From: Zanthoxylum bungeanum
Taxonomy: Eukaryota; Streptophyta; Magnoliopsida; Sapindales; Rutaceae
Assembly (NCBI GenBank): GCA_019454045.1
Contig: SKCR01026814.1
Coordinates: forward strand, 30,839-94,838
Direction of reading: 5' to 3'
DNA: 64,000 bases
Part shown: piece after piece, positions 58,993 to 64,000 of the stretch
Position numbering within the stretch: the first letter of the stretch is position 1
How the letters are laid out: each line of letters opens with the position of its first letter
Translations under genes and position numbers: made by a program
The notes under the pieces: generated by a model
Told to the model about the DNA's origin: nothing
The model's database searches: none
The model's input: the letters and a program-made list of their open reading frames with translations, nothing else

Positions 58993-60275
58993 ACCACTAC
59001 TTGTTTGGTAAGCAACATAGGGTCTCATTTAAATTCTCATCTACGAGAAGATCAGAGTTGTTTAGTCTGGTGTACTCTGATATTTGTGGTCCAATAGAGG
59101 TTGATTCACTAGGCGGTAATAAGTATTTTCTGACTTTCATTTATGATGCTTCTCGAAAAGTCTGGGTGTATCTCCTGAAGATAAAGGATCGGGTTCTAAA
59201 TCAGTTAAGTTGTTCCACGCCATGGTAGAGCGTGAAACATGGAAGAAACTGAAGTGCCTCCGCACAGATGATAGAAACGAGTAAAATTCTAGGGAGATCA
59301 ATGCTTACTGCAGGAAACACGATATTTGACATGAGAGAACTGTTTCACACACCCCACTACATAATAGTGTAGCTTAAAGAATGAACCGCACCATTATGGA
59401 TAAAGTCATAAACATGATCTATATGGCTAAGCTGCCAAAGCCATTTTGAGGAGAACCTGTTCGTACCGCATGCTATCTGATCAACAGATCACCATCTGTA
59501 TTGTTGAATTCTGAGATTCTGGAGAAAGTATTGTCTGGTAAGAATCTCTCATACTTTCACCTTAGAGTATTCGGCTGTTTAGCCGTTGCACTTGTATCCA
59601 ATGAGCTTAGACAAAAGCTCGATGCATGAACTACTCCATGTATATTCCTAGGCTATGGAGATAAAGAATTTGGATATATATTATTGGATCTGAAGGAAAA
59701 TATGGTCATCAGAAGGCAAGATATAGAGTTTCTTGAAGACCAAACAATTGAATACATTGAAAAGCACAATGTGTCTTCCAAATCCAGTGCCGACAGAAAT
59801 CCAGACCCAGCACCAACACAATTGACCAAAGATAATATGCACAATGATATTTAAGATGTAGAACCAGATGAGGCAGATGTGAATGTCGAGAGGGGGAGAC
59901 ACAGCCCGCTCCATCGGAAGCTACAAAAGAGAGTGCTGAGTAGGGGAGCCGTAACTTGCTCCACTAGAAGCTACAAGATCATCCATAGAGTAGGATTATG
60001 ACAGACCTCCTGAAACCAGTAGACCTCAGACAAGAAGATCTGAGCGAGGCAAGATTCCATCAACCAGATATCCGGGATCCAAATATAGTCTGCTTACTAA
60101 TGAGGGGGTCCAGAGAGTTTCCCACAAGGTATGAAAGCACTGAGGATCAAATGGGTGAAGAAACATGACAGTAGAAGAATATAGTACAGAGACACAATGA
60201 AGTGTGTTGTGCTGAGATATACCCAAGATAGCTGTCAGATGAAAATCGTTACGGATGTAGCTGGATGGGGAGAAT
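58993..60275 (+). pseudogene. Element H integrase and pol tail remnant
   Basis: From 59040: ELFSLVYSDICGPIEVDSLG and KYFLTFIYDASRKVWVYLLK (first catalytic Asp region of copia integrase). After a stop and frame changes come traces of the TPLHNSVA and NRTIMDKV motif (about 59350-59410), KLPKPFW, ACYLINRSP, LRVFGCLAV and the CIFLGYGDKEFGYILLDLKENMVIRRQD-like segment (59640-59720; read piecewise). RT and RNase H are mostly absent. The tail near 60225-60260 reads QMKIVTDVAGWGE before the purine tract (GATGGGGAGAAT). Confidence 0.85.
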
Positions 60276-60314
60276 TGTAGATTCCAGCAGCCATCAATTC
60301 AGCTGCCATGCATG
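60276..60314 (+). repeat. Element H 3' LTR stub
   Basis: TGTAGATTCCAGCAGCCATC and onward to GCCATGCATG align with the first bases of the LTR at 32389. Homology stops near 60314. Confidence 0.8.
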
Positions 60315-60839
60315 TTGGAAAACCACATACTAGTCCAAATTACAATAAATTAAAAACCTAACTAGTAAATATAAAATACGGGGATTATTTAAGAGTCTAA
60401 ATTAAATAATGCTAGTCCCTTTTATTCCAAGTTTAAAATAAATATAAAAAAAAAACTAGGGACTAGGAAAATCAACATAATCTCTTGATATTTGACAAAA
60501 TTATTCAAAGTCTTCATAATGTTTAAAAATTAAATAAAACCACATGTTATTATGATAAAACAAAGACCCATGATAGTAGGGACGACAATCGGGACATCTC
60601 ATCCTTACTGAGTCTCATCTTATCCCGCTAAGAGCTTTACTGGGAGAGTATTTTTGAAAGGCATGAGGATTTCGTTTAGTTTTTAAATATTACAAGGGTT
60701 TTGTTTTGTTTTGTAAAACATCAATGGTTATGCTCATTTTCTCTTTAGGGGCCTAAATATTATTCTCTTTTTTTTTTGGAGTTTAATATGCATTTTAATG
60801 CAACTGTCCACAAGTGAGAGAGAAGGAAAGAGTTTGCTT
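60315..60839. other. No gene seen
   Basis: AT-rich DNA with homopolymer runs (A run near 60450, T run near 60770). No element ends or coding frames were recognised. Confidence 0.6.
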
Positions 60840-62247
60840 GAGAAAACTTATATTGAGACAATCCTTATAAGACCATCTAATTAATGATTGACACGTGTTT
60901 CAGTTATTTTTCTCTCACTATTTTTATCGGTCATTCTAAAAATAACTGGAACACATGTCATTCATTGATGGGATGGTCCTAAAGGTACGGTCATATTTAA
61001 ATTTTTCTCAATTTACGAGAAAAACGTATATAGAGGCTGTCTCTATAGGACCATCCAATTAATGACTGACTCGTACTTCAGTTATTTTTCTCTCTCTATT
61101 TTGATTGGCCATTTTAAAAATAATTAGAACATGTATCATTCATTAATTGGATTGTCTTATAAGTACAATCCTATATAAGTTTTTCTCAGTTTGCGAGAAA
61201 AATTTATATAGGGACAGTCCCCATAGTACCATCCAATTAATGACTAACACATATTTTTGTTATTTTTCTCCTTCTATTTGATTGGTAATTCTCAAAATAA
61301 CTGGAACACGAGTTATTCATTAATTGGATGGTTCTATAAGTACGGTCCTATATAAGTTTTTCTCGGTTTACGAGAAAAACTTATATAAGGACAATCCCTA
61401 TAGAACCATCTAATTAATAACTGACACATGTTTCAGTTATTTTTCTCTATCTATTTGATTGTTTATTCTGAAAATAACTTGAACACATGTCATTCATTAA
61501 TTGGATGGTCCTATAGGTACGGTCCTATATAAGTTTTTCTCAGTTTGCGAGAAAAATTGTATAGAAACAATCCCAATAGAACAATCCAATTAATGACTGA
61601 CACGTGTTTCAGTTATTTTTCTCTTTCTATTTTGATCGGTCATTCTCAAAATAACTGGAACATATGTTATTCATTGATTGGATGATCCTATAAGTACGGT
61701 CTGATATAAGTTTTTCTCAATTTGCGAGAAAATTTATATAATGACAGTCCCTATTGGACCATCCAATTAATGACTGACACGTGTTTCAGTTATTTTTCAA
61801 CACGTGTCATTCATTAATTGAATAGTCTTATAGGTACGGTCGTATATAAGTTTTTCTCAATTTGTGAGAAAATTTTTATAGGGACAATCTGTTTAGGACC
61901 ATCCAATTAATGATTGACAAGTGTTTCAATTACTGTTCTCTCTCTGTTTTGGTTGGTCATTCTCAAAATAAATGGAACACGTGTTATTCATTAATTGATT
62001 GATCCTATAAATACAATCTTATATAAGTTTTTCTCAGTTTGTGAGAACTTATTTTCTCAATTTAGAGAAAAACTTATTTAGGGACAATCCTTATAGGACC
62101 ATCCAATTAATGACTGACACATATTACAGTTATTTTTTTCTCTCTATTTTAATTTGTCATTTTCAAAATAACTGAAACATGTATTATTCAATAATTGAAT
62201 GATCCCATATAAATTTTTCTCAATTTGCAATAAAAAGCTTATATAAG
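60840..62247. repeat. Tandem array of about eight 177-bp palindromic units
   Basis: Units start with GAGAAAA at 60840, 61017, 61195, 61372, 61549, 61726, 61866 and 62065: spacings 177, 178, 177, 177, 177, 140, 199. A partial unit follows 62221. In each unit the left arm (GAGAAAAACTTATATAGG..., then CCATCCAATTAATGACTGAC, CACGTGTT, CAGTTATTTT) is repeated as its own reverse complement (AAAATAACTGGAACACGTG, CATTCATTAATTGGATGG, then TATATAAGTTTTTCTC). Arms are about 75-80 bp around a short CT-rich centre. Some units carry a CACGTG box. This looks like a foldback/MITE-type sequence amplified in tandem. Confidence 0.9.
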
Positions 62248-63552
62248 AACTGTAACCCACAAGTTAAATTATTTTTATTCCAACAATTCTGTCATTCAAA
62301 CTATCAAAAGAATAAATTTGATTTTATCCATCGCACCTAAGCATAACTTCTATATCGAGATAATGATGGATGATTAATTAAGAAAAGTTTAAACTTAATC
62401 TAAGTCTTATTTCTTAAAAAAAAATATTATGTCTTATTTTTATGAAATATTAGCTGATCTCTATCTTTGAATAAAACATTTATTAAAAACAAAATTAATT
62501 ATATATATTATTTTCTGCCTTTTATTGTTCTATTATCTTACACTACAAAAAGAAAAGTTATATTCTCAGAGAATGGGACCCATAGTTCAAAAAAAAATTT
62601 ATATTCTCATCTTTTTTTTTTTTGTTAGCTTGTGGGGATCTTGATAAGAATTATAATTCCCAACAACACGTATATTCATAATACAAATAAGAGGTCTATT
62701 AAGCCCAACTCAAAAATTTACGCCGACTAGATTTAAAATCTATACCCTCGTATTTATGATAATTTTTTTTTGTTATGAGACCTTGGTGAGAGAACTTGAA
62801 TGGGTACCTTAGCGGACATCTCTGTCTTTAATTAAGAAAGGCGAATTAATAAGAAACCATATTAGCATTCAAAGTTCTTTTTTTTTTTTCCATTCAATTT
62901 TTTCTGTTGCATTGCATGCATATATTTTATTGGCAAATTTGATAGTGGATGCACAAGCAAATAACCAAAGAGACTCGGCCATCTAATAGGATTCAAGCAA
63001 AATGGAAGCACATGATGTGGAATCACTTTCATTCAAAGTTGCTTGTGCTTGCACCTTAATGGATGAGTATACTGATTTTATAATAATATTTCCTCTCTCT
63101 CTCTTTTTAATAATAAAGGGGCATTGTCCCAACAAAAAAATAATAATTATAATAATAAAACAAAAGCAAATGATACCAAATCCTTACCATACAATTTGCA
63201 TCAGAAAATGTGAATGATATCATTTTTAATTCTTATCATGCCTTTTCCTGTGATGCATCGATGCAAGCTAGCTGAACATTTTAAATTCTTATCATGCCTT
63301 TTCCTGTGAACTTCACTAAGTGCTTATTTTATTTGTACTATCATTAAGTCATATCTAATTAATTATACATGTATTTTTTAATCTTTAAATTGGCATAAAA
63401 TGCAACTTATCTAGTAGCATCATATCCTTTATCATAGGATACATTAGTTATTAAATAGAAATGCGTAATCCAATATTGTGCTTCTTCAATGTGTGACTGC
63501 CAATATATAGCGCTCATCAAAGTTTAGATAACTAGTCGTTGTGAGTTTCTCT

Positions 63553-63592
<40 letters not shown>

Positions 63593-64000
63593 GTTATATA
63601 TATATGTGTTAATTTTTTAAATTATTTTTCCGCTTGCATGTTTGTATTTTTCACTTGATAGTAATTCTAACATCCTCATGCACTCTAACATATTTCTTGA
63701 AATACTTTTTAGATGAAATGCCCAACTCATGCATTGCAAATTTGAGGCCGGATTTAACAATAAAAGAAGTGACATATTAGTCAGCAAAGAAGCTAAGATG
63801 TATAAAAGAAAACTGGGGAAATTGAAAATAGAGAATTGAAATGAAGAAAATTTGTGATATCATCATATAACTAACTTCCTTTGACACAATGCATCAATAG
63901 TAAGAAAATGGGGCAAAGCAACATATTTTCATCAAATATATATATGTTACTTTTATCTACGACAACTAATTAATTGCAGTATAGTGTGCATTTTAGGATT
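62248..64000. other. AT-rich DNA without a supportable gene
   Basis: It contains homopolymer tracts and a short direct repeat of TCTTATCATGCCTTTTCCTG (about 63229 and 63287). The open stretch at 63002-63217 ends in low-complexity poly-Ile/Lys and has no family signature. No RNA gene or element terminus pair was found. It could be flanking host intergenic DNA. Confidence 0.6.
63555..63589. repeat. 35-base T run
   Basis: Uninterrupted T tract followed by ATGTTATATATATATG. On the minus strand it could be the poly-A tail of a retroposed sequence, but no SINE or LINE body was recognised beside it. Confidence 0.7.

Larger units (their letters stand above)
32389..60314 (+). mobile_element. Element H: Tork/Tnt1-like copia, split by J and B
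   Basis: The left part (32389-33393) has a short LTR, primer site, leader and gag start. The right part (about 58495-60314) has protease, integrase and early RT remnants, a purine tract and a 39-bp LTR stub. The LTR starts TGTAGAATCTAACTGCCATC and TGTAGATTCCAGCAGCCATC are clearly alike. Both parts are in + orientation and the content is collinear. I infer one element; the missing gag body and the missing 3' LTR end mean no target duplication can be tested. Confidence 0.75.

Noticed and set aside
60840..62247. CRISPR-like array
   Set aside because: The units are whole 177-bp palindromes without unique spacers, in plant-type DNA.
62541..62552. CACTACAAAAAG as a CACTA (En/Spm) transposon end
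   Set aside because: No matching inverted end, no subterminal repeats and no clear 3-bp duplication were found in the rest of the window.
63002..63217. Possible small host gene near the right end
   Set aside because: Weak composition, with a low-complexity Ile/Lys tail, no domain, no splice or conservation evidence.

Overview
This window is AT-rich plant nuclear DNA, most likely from a flowering plant. It consists almost entirely of LTR retrotransposons inserted into one another. I recognise no host protein-coding gene, no rRNA or tRNA gene and no CRISPR array. The only protein-like reading frames are decayed gag and pol fragments of Ty1/copia and Ty3/gypsy elements. Assignment to a plant rests on the element families (copia pol types, an Athila-like gypsy gag-protease, a Tat/Ogre-like element), the initiator-Met-type primer sites and the MITEs. 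I cannot name the species.

Left stack (1-32253). A Ty3/gypsy Athila-like element (G, + strand; gag and protease remnants at about 560-2470, 3' LTR at 30936-32253) was interrupted by a copia-type element C (3785-30655, + strand, LTRs about 2.53 kb, duplication AATAT). C was interrupted by copia element A (10583-28076, - strand, two LTRs of 1962 bp, duplication ATTTA). A was interrupted inside its RNase H region by a Tat/Ogre-like element lacking gag-pol (D, 12933-20559). D ends in an inverted LTR, so both outer ends are LTR U3 ends. C also carries an 85-bp hAT-type MITE (8070-8154). Another D-family LTR fragment lies at 1-446.

Right stack (32389-60314). A Tork/Tnt1-like copia element H has its 5' LTR, primer site and gag start at 32389-33393, and its pol end and a 3' LTR stub at 58495-60314. 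Between them lie a fragment of another element (J) and element B (35487-58423, - strand, same family as A). B is bounded by one pair of TGTAA duplications. B carries about 13.8 kb of extra DNA: 5.4 kb of its own interior is present twice (37287-42764 and 51123-56566), flanking two related copia copies that share an LTR (E1 and E2, 42765-50158) and a piece of A-family gag (50317-51122).

Right end (60315-64000). A tandem array of about eight units of roughly 177 bp, each an imperfect palindrome, lies at 60840-62247. It is followed by AT-rich DNA with a 35-base T run and no gene that I can support.

No element appears coding-competent. The main interest is structural: exact nested insertion with target duplications, an inverted two-U3 element, arrays of short hairpins in the A/B LTRs, the palindromic array, and the 13.8-kb internal duplication, which may be biological or an assembly artefact.
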